Notes: generated by a model from the sequence alone, not told the origin. A DNA stretch of 64,000 nt from Aureispira sp963837355 (GCA_963837355.1 CAWIMY010000010.1:186001-250000), one strand, 5' to 3'; positions 1 to 8,771 are shown, numbered from the stretch's first letter. Program-made: numbers and translations.

Positions 1-368
1 GCCCTACTTTTATGGCCAACCCGTTAGCTTGTGCCGTCGCGGCTGAAAGTATCCGTTTGTTGCTAGAATCGCCTTGGAGTGCTACAGTAAACGATATACA
101 AGTGCAATTACAGCAGGAATTGTTCCCCGCCTTGGAGCATCGTCGGGTAGCCGATGTCCGCGTTCTAGGAGCAATTGGAATTATTGAGACCACAGAATTG
201 GTCAATGTGGCGAAGGCGCAGGCTTATTTTGTAGAACAGGGGGTTTGGATTCGCCCTTTTCGGAAACTGATTTATGTGATGCCGCCTTTTTGTAGTAGCT
301 GGGAGGATTTGTCGCATTTGGGTAAGGCGATGCGTGGGGTGCTGGAGTTGGAAGAATGTTTTTTTTAG
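1..368 (+). CDS. bioA: Adenosylmethionine-8-amino-7-oxononanoate aminotransferase, C-terminal part
   Basis: This is the 3' end of a gene that begins before the window; the reading frame is open from base 3. BioA is a PLP enzyme of biotin synthesis that transfers the amino group of S-adenosylmethionine to KAPA, giving DAPA. The visible part reads PTFMANPLACAVA, the segment just after the active-site lysine region, then VRVLGAIGIIE and GVWIRPFRKLIYVMPP, all hallmarks of the small C-terminal domain of class III aminotransferases and of BioA in particular. The first in-frame ATG at base 12 is internal and not a start. The catalytic lysine is upstream and not visible. No other biotin genes follow in the window. 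Confidence 0.9.
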   Translation, partial: PTFMANPLACAVAAESIRLLLESPWSATVNDIQVQLQQELFPALEHRRVADVRVLGAIGIIETTELVNVAKAQAYFVEQGVWIRPFRKLIYVMPPFCSSWEDLSHLGKAMRGVLELEECFF

Positions 369-462
369 GGGAGAAACGATGTTAACGAGTATGACAATCT
401 TGTTTATTGGTAGCATATTTTAATACGTCTTTATATATTCTACTCCCTCTAACTCAACAACG

Positions 463-663
463 GTGTTCGGATTTTTTAAAAAGAAGAAAAAGGAAGTCAA
501 CCCTTCAAAATTGTACAGAGACAAAAAGAGAGATTTTGAGGAAGATGTGGATAATAGTTCTCTACATCCGCTCAGTACTGTTCTAAATATGGATATGTTT
601 GTCTTAGTAGAATTGTATCAACAAGTTACAAGCACATCAGTAAAAATAAAAAATGGATATTAA
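463..663 (+). CDS. Small hypothetical protein overlapping the glsA start
   Basis: A 66-residue frame with a GTG start and a very basic N-terminus (FFKKKKK) followed by a charged stretch. Its last 11 bases overlap the first codons of the glutaminase gene in another frame, which would fit translational coupling. I recognise no family. The start is uncertain because no strong ribosome site is visible and the frame is short. It could be a real small gene co-transcribed with glsA, or a chance frame in the gap between bioA and glsA. Confidence 0.4.
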   Translation: MFGFFKKKKKEVNPSKLYRDKKRDFEEDVDNSSLHPLSTVLNMDMFVLVELYQQVTSTSVKIKNGY

Positions 664-1567
664 GGAAGTGATTAAAAGTGTGTATAATAGAACAAAGGTG
701 CTAGATGATAAAGGAAGCCTGCCTTCGTATATTCCTGAACTAGAGCGCATTAATGCCGATTTTTTTGGGGTGCATATTTCTACTATTGATAACTTGAATT
801 TTGGGGTTGGAAATTGTCAGGAGAAGTTTTCTATTCAAAGTATTGTCAAGGTGCTCTCCCTAATTATGGCCTATGATTTATTGGGAGAAAAGCTATGGGA
901 GCGGGTTAAGGTGGAACCCTCTGGAACGGCGTTCAATTCTCTTGTTCAACTGGAATTAGAAAATGGCATACCAAGAAATCCATTTATAAATGCTGGAGCG
1001 CTGGTTATTGTGGATGTGCTGTTGAGTAATTTGGAGTACCCTAAAGATGATTTTATAAACTTTGCAAAAAACCTTTCCAATAGTAAAGAAATTTATTATT
1101 CTAATAGAATAGCAACCTCTGAAAAAAATGTAGGTTACCGAAATGCCGCCTTGTGCAACTTGATAAAGTCGTTTGGAAACCTAGAAAACGAGCCCTCAGA
1201 AGTTTTGGACTTCTATTTTGATTTGTGCTCTATTGAAATGAGTTGCGAGGAGCTTTCCAGTCTGTTCTTATTTTTGGCCAATGATGGATTTACCTTAGAG
1301 GAGAACAAACAAATTTTGACAAGAAGTCAAACCAAAAGAATCAATGCCCTTATGCAAACTTGCGGGTTTTATGATGAATCGGGAGAATTCGCTTTCAAGG
1401 TAGGACTGCCTGGTAAAAGTGGTGTAGGGGGAGGCATTGTAGCAGTACACCCAAAACAATATGCCATAGCTGTTTGGAGTCCTAAATTGAACCAAAAAGG
1501 AAATTCTTATAAAGGAATGAAGTTTCTGGAAGAGTTTACAACAAAAACGGAATTGTCTATTTTTTAA
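653..1567 (+). CDS. glsA: Glutaminase A
   Basis: A 304-residue cytoplasmic glutaminase that hydrolyses L-glutamine to glutamate and ammonia; about 300-310 residues is the usual length of the family. The serine-beta-lactamase-like catalytic pair is seen as S63-x-x-K66 in FSIQSIVKV. Further conserved blocks are YIPELERIN near the N-terminus, PSGTAFNS, NPFINAGA, the FLANDG region, and PGKSGVGGGI near the C-terminus. The ATG at 653 gives the normal N-terminus. The gene overlaps a short upstream frame by 11 bases and converges on the MFS gene so closely that the two stop codons share bases 1564-1567. Confidence 0.93.
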   Translation: MDIKEVIKSVYNRTKVLDDKGSLPSYIPELERINADFFGVHISTIDNLNFGVGNCQEKFSIQSIVKVLSLIMAYDLLGEKLWERVKVEPSGTAFNSLVQLELENGIPRNPFINAGALVIVDVLLSNLEYPKDDFINFAKNLSNSKEIYYSNRIATSEKNVGYRNAALCNLIKSFGNLENEPSEVLDFYFDLCSIEMSCEELSSLFLFLANDGFTLEENKQILTRSQTKRINALMQTCGFYDESGEFAFKVGLPGKSGVGGGIVAVHPKQYAIAVWSPKLNQKGNSYKGMKFLEEFTTKTELSIF

Positions 1568-2943
1568 GATAACACCCTGCGGTAGCGGCTGCATTGTTGC
1601 CCATCCTTTACCTGCGATCCAATGAAAAAAAAATGGAAACCATACGCCCCTGAATGGATAAAAGCGCAGAGAATTAATCCACTACCTCCTGTTCCTCCAG
1701 CTTCTCCTGCAATATCTAAATTCCGCATCGCAGGCGATAAAATACCTGTTAAGCCAACCGTCAATAAGGTCATGCAACCGCCAAATACGACGGCAACAAC
1801 AGGCCCCATTAGTTTGGCCGTGAAGCCACTCTCAAACGCTCCTAATTCGTTGGAAGAGCCAATAAACATCGAATTGACAGAGGCTACGCGGCCGCGCATT
1901 TCATCGGGCGTATAGAGCTGCAAAATAGTTTGACGAATGACCATCGACACGCCATCGGTGACACCACTCAAAAACAGGGCAAAAACCGAGAGCCAAAAGA
2001 TTTTGGAGACCCCAAAAACAATGATGCACAAGCCAAAGCCAAAAATAGCCGCCAGTAATTTCTTTCCCGCGTTCTTGTTGATGGGAAAATAAGCAACGCT
2101 GAGCATAATGATAAAAGAACCCACCGCAGGGGCGGCTCTTAAAACACCAAAACCCTGTGCATCTACGCCCAGAATATCGGTCGCAAAAATAGGCAACAAA
2201 GCAATGGCACCTCCAAACAAAACGGCAATCATATCCAACGTAATCGCTCCCAAAATAATCTTAGTAGAAAAAACAAAACGAATCCCTTCGCGCAAGCTAT
2301 CCATCACGGGCTCGCCAATTTTTTTGTTGAGAATGGGCTTCTTTTCAATCGTCAAAAGTACTAGAAAAGAAGCCACCGTAAAGCCTACAATTAAGAAGAG
2401 TGTTTGATGGGCACCGATCCAATGGATACTAAATCCCGCCAACGCTGGCCCCAACATACCGCCCATTTGCCAAGCCGAACTACTCCACGTCGCCGCGTTG
2501 GGGTAGTGCTCTTTGGGGACGATCAATGCCATGAGGGAAAATAAGGTAGGAGAGATAAAAGAGCGGACAAAGCCGCCTAAGAATACCAAGCCATAAATAC
2601 CATACAAAACCGTTTGCGTGCTGTAGGTGGCTTGCAAACTCGGTAAGGTCATAAAAAACAACCCTAAGCTCAAGCCCGAAAAAGCGACAATGTTAAACAG
2701 TAACAAGTTGCGTTTCTCGCTCTGGTCAACAATATGCCCTGCAAAGAGGGACATGGACACCGCAGGAATGACTTCCATCAAACCAATAATACCTAAGGAG
2801 AGGGGATCTTTGGTGAGGCGGTAGACTTCCCATTCAATGACCACAAACTGCATGGCCCAAGCAAAAACTAAGGCGAACCGCACTACAGTAAAGGCTCTAA
2901 ATTCTGGAAAGCGCAACGCGGCGTAAGGATCATTCTTTTTCAT
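1564..2943 (-). CDS. MFS transporter, MFS_3/enterobactin-exporter-like
   Basis: A 459-residue polytopic inner-membrane protein with about twelve hydrophobic segments. The N-terminus (PYAALRFPEFRAFTVVRF) and the loop between helices 2 and 3 (AGHIVDQSEKRNLLL) match the MFS_3 branch of drug/siderophore exporters such as EntS. A second signature, RGRVASVNSMFIGSSNELGAFESG, sits in the C-terminal half and is typical of this branch. Substrate cannot be told from the sequence. The last 25 or so residues, after the final helix, are unlike the family and read into the convergent glsA end; the stop may have moved there. No partner gene for siderophore synthesis is nearby. Confidence 0.85.
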   Translation of the reverse strand: MKKNDPYAALRFPEFRAFTVVRFALVFAWAMQFVVIEWEVYRLTKDPLSLGIIGLMEVIPAVSMSLFAGHIVDQSEKRNLLLFNIVAFSGLSLGLFFMTLPSLQATYSTQTVLYGIYGLVFLGGFVRSFISPTLFSLMALIVPKEHYPNAATWSSSAWQMGGMLGPALAGFSIHWIGAHQTLFLIVGFTVASFLVLLTIEKKPILNKKIGEPVMDSLREGIRFVFSTKIILGAITLDMIAVLFGGAIALLPIFATDILGVDAQGFGVLRAAPAVGSFIIMLSVAYFPINKNAGKKLLAAIFGFGLCIIVFGVSKIFWLSVFALFLSGVTDGVSMVIRQTILQLYTPDEMRGRVASVNSMFIGSSNELGAFESGFTAKLMGPVVAVVFGGCMTLLTVGLTGILSPAMRNLDIAGEAGGTGGSGLILCAFIHSGAYGFHFFFIGSQVKDGQQCSRYRRVLS

Positions 2944-3197
2944 TGGTACAATTGAAGGAGTAGAGCGCGCAAAGCTACACTTTTATAAGGGAGCATTCAA
3001 AGTAATACGGACTAAATAGAAGAATGGGACGTGTAAACAAGAAGGGCATAGAACAGTTGACTTTCTAAGGCGTAGAATTGAAATGAATGAACAAGTGGGC
3101 GTTGTTGCTGTTAGTTGAATGCTAGCAGAAGCCCTCTATTCAGCAGCTTTTTCATCCTATTTTGTTACTTTTTGCACTACAAAACGCATCATCAATT

Positions 3198-4106
3198 ATG
3201 AGTTTTAATCTTCAAAATATATCTTCTCAACACGGACGCTTGGCGTTGGTGACAGGAGCCAACAGCGGCTTGGGTTATGAAACGGCTTTAGGACTGTTGC
3301 GCAAAGACATCAAAGTGATCTTAGCCTGTCGCAATCTTGATAAAGCTCAACAAGCGAAGGAATCCCTGCAACGTGAAGTGCCCAAAGGGGAAATTGATGT
3401 TCTACAGATTGATTTGAGTCGTTTAGAGAGTGTGCGCGAATGCACCAAGCAATTTATGGAGCAGTACAACCGCTTGGATTTACTCATCAACAACGCTGGG
3501 GTGATGGTTCCACCATATACCGAAACAGAAGATGAGTTGGAGTTACAAATGGCCGCCAATTACTTTGGACATTTTCTATTGACAGGGCTCCTTTTGCCTA
3601 CGCTCTTGAAGACCCACCACTCTAGAATCGTTTCCCTTTCTTCCATTGCTCACCGACAGGGAGAAATTAATTTTGACGATTTGCAAAGCAAAAAGAGCTA
3701 TTCGGCGATGAAAGCCTATTCTCAAAGTAAATTAGCTTGCTTGCTATTTGGCTATGAGTTGCAACGGCGCTTAGAGGCTAGTGGGCATCGACATACCATT
3801 TCTACGATTGCGCATCCTGGGGTGGCAGTTACAAACCTTGGAAAGCATTTGCCTACGCTTGTACAAAAAATAGCCCCATTAATTGCGCCTCTGTTTACGC
3901 ATTCTCCAGAGAAAGGAGCTTTACCTACCTTATGGGCTGCGTTGGGGCCTGCTGATGGCGGTGATTACTTTGGCCCAACAGGCTTCCGCGAAATGAAAGG
4001 TGCTCCTGGTAAGGTGGAGTCTACGACTTTATCTAAGAATAAAAGGGTGGCAAAGCGCCTTTGGGAAGTCTCCGAGAATTTGACAGGGGTTACTTTTGAA
4101 TTCTAG
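3198..4106 (+). CDS. Short-chain dehydrogenase/reductase, retinol-dehydrogenase-like
   Basis: A 302-residue NAD(P)-dependent oxidoreductase with a Rossmann fold. Visible motifs are the cofactor-binding TGANSGLG (residues 19-26), the structural NNAG (98-101), the catalytic serine in SLSSIAH (about 148-149) and the catalytic Y174-x-x-x-K178 in YSQSK. The VILACRNLDKA segment after beta-2 has an arginine where NADP-preferring members do. The overall pattern is that of the plant/animal retinol-dehydrogenase-like subgroup; the substrate is unknown. I chose the ATG at 3198; a TTG 36 bases upstream is in frame but adds residues with no family match. It ends into a strong bidirectional terminator. Confidence 0.88.
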   Translation: MSFNLQNISSQHGRLALVTGANSGLGYETALGLLRKDIKVILACRNLDKAQQAKESLQREVPKGEIDVLQIDLSRLESVRECTKQFMEQYNRLDLLINNAGVMVPPYTETEDELELQMAANYFGHFLLTGLLLPTLLKTHHSRIVSLSSIAHRQGEINFDDLQSKKSYSAMKAYSQSKLACLLFGYELQRRLEASGHRHTISTIAHPGVAVTNLGKHLPTLVQKIAPLIAPLFTHSPEKGALPTLWAALGPADGGDYFGPTGFREMKGAPGKVESTTLSKNKRVAKRLWEVSENLTGVTFEF

Positions 4107-4147
4107 GTTAGAAGCAATAGCACCCTTTTGGGAAGGCAGCATTATTT

Positions 4148-4186
4148 AGAAAATCCCTTTTAGCCAACGGCTAAAAGGGATTTTCT
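4148..4186. terminator. Bidirectional rho-independent terminator
   Basis: An 18-bp perfect stem (starting AGAAAATCCCTTTTAGCC) with a 3-base loop lies between the convergent SDR gene and the OmpA-family gene. A- and T-rich ends on both sides let it serve both strands. Confidence 0.85.
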
Positions 4187-4190
4187 GTTT

Positions 4191-6332
4191 TTAATTAGCG
4201 CTAGCGCGGTAGTCTAAAAAAACTTTGAGATCGGGGTAGTCGGCGAATAAAACTTGGGCTTCGGCTTCTGTGATTGGCCAGCCATCTATATACGCTACGA
4301 TTTCTACTTTACTAAAACCTTTGTCTATTAATTGATTGTAGGCGTATTTGATGTCTATGAAGTTTTTTTCTAAGCCTACTAGATAGGTTACATAGTTATC
4401 GTTGGGGCGTTTTTCGGTCGTAATATCTTGGTACTGTTGCAAGACCACATGTTGAAAAATAGTCGGGCTTTCTGTCAATTTGACTTTGTAGCTGAGCCCT
4501 TTTAGCTTTTTGTGATAATTGGCGGCTGCTTGGCTTTGCATTACGGCATTGATTTCTGGCTCTACCAGGTCGACGGCCACTTGAGGAGGAAGTTGGTTTT
4601 GACCGTATAAGGTGATGTTAATGCGTTGGTTGATCGTTTTGGCAAGGGGATTTTTGGAGCCGTCAAAATTTTTGGAACTTGCTAAAGGATAATTTTGACT
4701 ACAGCCTCGCAAGAACAGTTGTTGGTTGCGTACCCCTTTATCGAGTAAGCTTTTGGCGACTACTTCCGCTTGTTTGACGGTGAGGTATAAATCGGTGCTG
4801 GGATCACTTTCGCTGTTGCTATGTGCTGATAGAATAATGCGAAGCTGCGGGTATTTTAAGAGTAATTTTTCTAGGTTAATCAACGTATTTCTAGAGCCAT
4901 TGAGCTGTCCCGTGCTGGCATCGTAATAAATAGGGCCTAATGTATAGCGCTCGTTGGTGGCTATAGGATTAGGATTGGGTAGAATAGGGCGAGGCACACT
5001 GTCTGCATTAGCCGTGGTCGTGGCGGCATTTTGTTCTAATTGCTCAATGAAAGAAGTCAAGGTATTAGTTGTCTGCGCTATTACGGGTGTTCTAAAGTAA
5101 ACCGCGTACAAATCTAAACCACCCAAACTACCGATGCGATTAGAAGACAAATAGCCCTTGTTACCATCGTCATACAAAATAAAATCCTTGTCATCGGCAC
5201 TAGAATTCAATGGAACGCCCATATTTTGCGCCTCCAAAAAGCGCTGTTGTGCTAAGTCAAATGTGGCCTGATAAATGTCATGGCCGCCCATGCCCTCAGC
5301 GCGATTAGAATTGAAATATAAATGTAAGCCATCCTTGGCTAGAAATGGTCCTGTTTCATCATTGGGGCCATTGACCATGCTGCCTAAATTAATAGGCAAT
5401 TGCCAAGTACCACTTTTTCTAGTCGCGTAATACAAATCACTGCCTCCAAAACCGCCTGACCGATTACTTGCAAAGATAACCATGCTGTCATTCACAAAAA
5501 AATGTTCGCTGTCCCAAGCTGTAGAAGATAAGGGCGTAGCAAAAGGCAGTAAGACCTCTATACTATCGGCATCAAAATTATCTTTGAAAACACCTGTTTG
5601 CCCATTGGATAGTTCTTTAAGAAGTAACAATTGGTACCCCTTATCAAAGAAAGCCAGCAGGGTTTCGCTGAGGGGCGTATTGTAGCGTTTTTGCAAGGGC
5701 TGTGCTGCTAGAAAAGTTCCTTGTTCTTGGTCAGCTCGGTAGAGATTGGTTTCTGTTTTTGGAGAAGACAACGGGCGCTTGGAAGAAAAAAAGATGCTGT
5801 TGGGATGCAGAGGATTGAAGCAGATTCTGTAATCATCCTGAGGGCTGTTGATCTCTTGGCCTAAGCGGGTAATAATCGCACGCGAATTGATTTGTTGCAC
5901 TTTGAGACCATTGGTACACTGCAAAATAAGCCGTTTAAAGATCGGGCGTTGTGGCGCATCTTCCTCCAAATTGCGCAAGTATCGTTTGTAGTAGTGTGCG
6001 GCAATTAAAAAACTGTCTTGTAAGTGGTTGGCGCGGGCAAGGTAGTACGCTGCCATTGGTTCGGGGCGGCGCGTTTGGTCTAAGTGCTGTTGTAGCTGCT
6101 GAATGCTTTTAGAATAAGCACGGGTCTCAAACAAGGCAACTCCCATGTTATAACAAACGGTAGCATCCTCTTTGTACTTTTCCTTAATTTTATAATACTC
6201 CGTCAAAGATTTATCGTATTGGCCTTCTTCAAAATATTGCTCCGCTTGTCGCTTGATTTTACCAGCAGGTTGCGCCCAAACAGACATAAGTGAGCTAAAG
6301 AGGAGGAGTAAAGTAAGCAAACTATAGTTCAT
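4191..6332 (-). CDS. OmpA-family protein with TPR and PD40 repeats (PorE-like architecture)
   Basis: A 713-residue envelope protein. A signal peptide (NYSLLTLLLLFSSLMSVWAQ) is followed by TPR-like repeats (about 25-150), PD40/WD40-like beta-propeller blades with the repeated SNR and GGxDLYxA motifs (about 180-420), a linker, and an OmpA/MotB peptidoglycan-binding domain (about 455-580) recognisable by LSAHSNSESD and KTINQRINITLYG. A final region of about 90 residues has the pattern of a SPOR-like domain. TPR-PD40-OmpA order is that of PorE, a T9SS-associated protein tying the machinery to peptidoglycan, but many Bacteroidota have paralogues. The start at 6332 is preferred over an ATG at 6380 because it begins a clean signal peptide and clears the upstream gene by 10 bases. 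Confidence 0.82.
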   Translation of the reverse strand: MNYSLLTLLLLFSSLMSVWAQPAGKIKRQAEQYFEEGQYDKSLTEYYKIKEKYKEDATVCYNMGVALFETRAYSKSIQQLQQHLDQTRRPEPMAAYYLARANHLQDSFLIAAHYYKRYLRNLEEDAPQRPIFKRLILQCTNGLKVQQINSRAIITRLGQEINSPQDDYRICFNPLHPNSIFFSSKRPLSSPKTETNLYRADQEQGTFLAAQPLQKRYNTPLSETLLAFFDKGYQLLLLKELSNGQTGVFKDNFDADSIEVLLPFATPLSSTAWDSEHFFVNDSMVIFASNRSGGFGGSDLYYATRKSGTWQLPINLGSMVNGPNDETGPFLAKDGLHLYFNSNRAEGMGGHDIYQATFDLAQQRFLEAQNMGVPLNSSADDKDFILYDDGNKGYLSSNRIGSLGGLDLYAVYFRTPVIAQTTNTLTSFIEQLEQNAATTTANADSVPRPILPNPNPIATNERYTLGPIYYDASTGQLNGSRNTLINLEKLLLKYPQLRIILSAHSNSESDPSTDLYLTVKQAEVVAKSLLDKGVRNQQLFLRGCSQNYPLASSKNFDGSKNPLAKTINQRINITLYGQNQLPPQVAVDLVEPEINAVMQSQAAANYHKKLKGLSYKVKLTESPTIFQHVVLQQYQDITTEKRPNDNYVTYLVGLEKNFIDIKYAYNQLIDKGFSKVEIVAYIDGWPITEAEAQVLFADYPDLKVFLDYRASAN

Positions 6333-6342
6333 AATGCACTGA

Positions 6343-7185
6343 TTAGTTAGGAGTAGTAGCAGAGAAAGAAAACTGTTCATACTGCTTCCAAATTTCCCGC
6401 CAAGGATAAAAAACTAAGGCAAAGATACAAAATTCAGCAAAGCACAGCCCCATGAGCCAATAGTCTAGTACAAAAAAGAGCACCCACAAAATTCCTAACC
6501 AATGATCGAAGCGCCGTGTTAAAAAACCGATTCCAAAGCTCAGTTCTACTAGCCAACCTAAGCACCAAAGGGCGTGGGTGTAATTCGGATGAGTAATTAA
6601 CCATCGAATAGCCTCGGCATACCAACTATCAGGTTGCATAACTAAGTAATCCAAGTGCTGCTGTTTCAAAATTTCTACCAAATGATTGGGATCATTCCAG
6701 CTGCCCAAACCAAACTTCCAAAGCGCAGCGCTAAATAGTACCCACAACGCATAGTAGCGCAATCCTACAAAAACAAGCACAAAGCGCTCTAAGGAATCAA
6801 TAAGCAGTAATAGAAAGCAAAAAAGCCCCGCTATTAAGATGTGCTCATGGTGGGTGGCCACACTGTTGTAAATTATAAAGTAGTTACCATAAAGCCCCCA
6901 AAACAACACCCCAAAAATACCCTTTGGTACTTTCCAAAAGCCATACAGAACCAATACCAACCAAGCTACATCCAACCCTAAAGCTAACCTATAATGCTGT
7001 AGCACCAAAGCGGGAATCTGTAACGCATGGTATAACCAAAAGCTGTTATCTGCTCCAACAAATATAAAAGGTGCTTCATATAAATTGGATAATAGTAATC
7101 CTTGCCAAGCTCGCCAAAGCCATATCATTAAGGCAGCCAACCATAATAAACGCTTGAGCTGCTGCTGTTCTTTTTGAGCGCCCAT
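6343..7185 (-). CDS. Polytopic membrane protein, HTTM-like
   Basis: A 280-residue protein with about seven or eight hydrophobic segments, many aromatic residues and conserved-looking HP/H motifs in loops (YNSVATHHEHI, WNDPNHL). The length, the paired gene upstream and the pattern of W/Y-rich helices suggest a relative of the HTTM (gamma-carboxylase-like) membrane family, but I could not identify a catalytic motif with certainty. It begins in a TAATG overlap with the stop of the upstream gene, so the two are translationally coupled, and it ends 10 bases before the OmpA-family gene. Confidence 0.6.
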   Translation of the reverse strand: MGAQKEQQQLKRLLWLAALMIWLWRAWQGLLLSNLYEAPFIFVGADNSFWLYHALQIPALVLQHYRLALGLDVAWLVLVLYGFWKVPKGIFGVLFWGLYGNYFIIYNSVATHHEHILIAGLFCFLLLLIDSLERFVLVFVGLRYYALWVLFSAALWKFGLGSWNDPNHLVEILKQQHLDYLVMQPDSWYAEAIRWLITHPNYTHALWCLGWLVELSFGIGFLTRRFDHWLGILWVLFFVLDYWLMGLCFAEFCIFALVFYPWREIWKQYEQFSFSATTPN

Positions 7186-7691
7186 TAGTAAACTAATTCT
7201 TTAGTTAATAAGACGAAGTTATTTTTTACCCAAACGTAATTTTCTTTCCATAGTGATAATTTATTTTTTTTAATTTGACTCGATAACCATCGTTGAGCGT
7301 GGGGGAGGGCTATTGCTTTATTAGTGAGGTGCTCCACAAGATAAGCCTGCAAAACAGGAGTGGTAAAAAAACGCTGCTGGATGGTTTGACGGAGTGGGCG
7401 GTCTATCAACGATTGGCTGTTGAGTTGAGCATAATAGTGCAGCTGATACGCTAAGAAATGCGATGCTTTGTAGTGGGTTAAGTCGATAGGAATGTGCTGG
7501 GCATCGTAAAGCCGATAACTGCTATAGCTAGCCGCAGGAGAGGTAGGACGGGCATACATCCCATAGTTGAAGAAGGGAACCGTCTCGATTTGTTTGTAAG
7601 AAAAAAAGGCTTGGCCTATTAGAAATAGTAGCACCAACAAGCCTAGTTTCTTGTCGCGTTTCCAGAGTTGTTGCAAATAATTTTTTTTCAT
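7185..7691 (-). CDS. Single-pass membrane protein, partner of HTTM-like gene
   Basis: A 168-residue protein with a basic N-terminus (MKKNYLQQLWKRDKK), one transmembrane helix at about 16-34 (LLVLLFLIGQAFFSY), and a periplasmic-looking remainder containing FFNYGMYARP. Genes of this shape with an N-terminal anchor and an FxxYGMY motif commonly precede HTTM-like genes in Bacteroidota, which is the context here. I chose the ATG at 7691; a start 36 bases upstream lies next to the terminator of the preceding gene. The stop overlaps the start of the next gene by one base. Confidence 0.6.
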   Translation of the reverse strand: MKKNYLQQLWKRDKKLGLLVLLFLIGQAFFSYKQIETVPFFNYGMYARPTSPAASYSSYRLYDAQHIPIDLTHYKASHFLAYQLHYYAQLNSQSLIDRPLRQTIQQRFFTTPVLQAYLVEHLTNKAIALPHAQRWLSSQIKKNKLSLWKENYVWVKNNFVLLTKELVY

Positions 7692-7734
7692 CAAGAAGGC
7701 TTTGTTCCCAAAATACGGGATTCCCACAAAAAAA

Positions 7735-7760
7735 GAAGTCGTTGTAGCTACAACGACTTC
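7735..7760 (-). terminator. Perfect 26-bp palindrome, terminator of the upstream minus-strand gene
   Basis: Two 13-base arms (first arm GAAGTCGTTGTAG) form a perfect palindrome followed, on the minus strand, by a run of about nine T. It separates the nuclease-like gene from the membrane-protein pair. Confidence 0.75.
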
Positions 7761-7823
7761 TAGTACACACTTATTTCCGATAAATCGGTCTATAAGTTAG
7801 TTTTATATGGGGCCAATGCTTCT

Positions 7824-8225
7824 TTAAGAACTTGGCGAAGATACTTTTGATAGAGAAACAAAACGGGCTTTGATGCCGTATTGCTCTATAATGCCTTGGG
7901 TAAAACTTTTGTTGCCATGAGGCGCAAACAAATACAGTTGGCCTCCTTTGCGCTCGGCCAAAAAGCTCAACAATTTCCATTTGGAGACCAAACGTCGGCG
8001 AAGGCTTCGGTCATTCGGCTTAACCGCAATTTCAAAATAGCACTTAGCACCGTGGTTGATGGCGGTAACATCGGGCGTAACCGCTGATTCTTCTTCAGTA
8101 CCCGTTTGGCGGGTAAAACTTTTCGGAGTTTCGTAACCTTCCGTATTCGCCTTGATTTTCTCAAATCCTTTCTTGTTGGCCCAATTGGTTATTTTCTGAT
8201 AGAACGCTTCTTTCTTGTTTTTCAT
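7824..8225 (-). CDS. Small hypothetical protein with possible PD-(D/E)XK-type fold
   Basis: A 133-residue protein, rich in lysine, with no signal or membrane segment. The centre reads TPDVTAINHGAKCYFEIAVK, followed by KWKLLSFLAERKGGQLYLFAP. This resembles the core of PD-(D/E)XK nucleases: an aspartate after proline (D52), a beta hairpin, an acidic residue (E65) and a lysine, then a helix and a strand. The lysine is at E+4 (K69) instead of the usual E+2, so catalytic competence is doubtful. The start at 8225 is chosen; a longer frame to 8288 adds a hydrophobic stretch without a family pattern. No function is assigned. Confidence 0.55.
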   Translation of the reverse strand: MKNKKEAFYQKITNWANKKGFEKIKANTEGYETPKSFTRQTGTEEESAVTPDVTAINHGAKCYFEIAVKPNDRSLRRRLVSKWKLLSFLAERKGGQLYLFAPHGNKSFTQGIIEQYGIKARFVSLSKVSSPSS

Positions 8226-8294
8226 GTTGATGTTTGCTTTTTGTTGAAAAAAAATGGAGGGAAAAAATGAAATAAAGGAGACATACAATTCGAT

Positions 8295-8771
8295 TTAGCA
8301 GGAAATACTGTATCGAAGTTGTTGCAGGGTCTCCATACGCTCACTCAAACGCTGATGGATGCTGCTGGCCAAGCGATAAGCTGGAGCTTGCTGCCGTTGT
8401 TGAGCAGAACGGTAGACGATCTTAGACGATTCGTCTAATTGCGCGGTGTCTTCAATAATCTTATTGAGAATATTGCGTGCTCCGCGAGCAGGGATTTTAA
8501 ACTTAATAGAGGCACGTTTTTGCCATTTCGACCAGTTGCCTACTGGCAGAGCACCCAACGCTTCAATTTGGTTAACGATAGCATCCATTTGCACTTCTGC
8601 TTCTTCGGCATATTGATGAATGTCTTCGTTGAGTTCTGGGTTAGCAGAGGCTTGAATGAGCCATTGATAATTGAGCAACTTGTGGAAGTAAATCTTATAA
8701 TTAGCCAATAAGGTGTTCAGCGCAACAACAGTAGGGGCGATGGTTTCAGGAAGAGTAGTGGTAGTAGACAT
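8295..8771 (-). CDS. Dps-like ferritin-superfamily protein with altered ferroxidase site
   Basis: A 158-residue four-helix protein. VALNTLLANYKIYFHKLLNYQW at 17-38 corresponds to the first Dps helix and IDxIxxxxxxLGALPVG to helix B. Dps proteins form 12-mers that store iron and shield DNA under stress. In the usual family the first helix ends in HWN and the second carries D-x-x-x-E; here the histidine of HWN is replaced (NYQW) and the glutamate position after the aspartate in QMDAIVNQ is asparagine. The two-iron centre therefore seems lost or changed. It is followed 69 bases on by the nuclease-like gene. Confidence 0.75.
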   Translation of the reverse strand: MSTTTTLPETIAPTVVALNTLLANYKIYFHKLLNYQWLIQASANPELNEDIHQYAEEAEVQMDAIVNQIEALGALPVGNWSKWQKRASIKFKIPARGARNILNKIIEDTAQLDESSKIVYRSAQQRQQAPAYRLASSIHQRLSERMETLQQLRYSISC

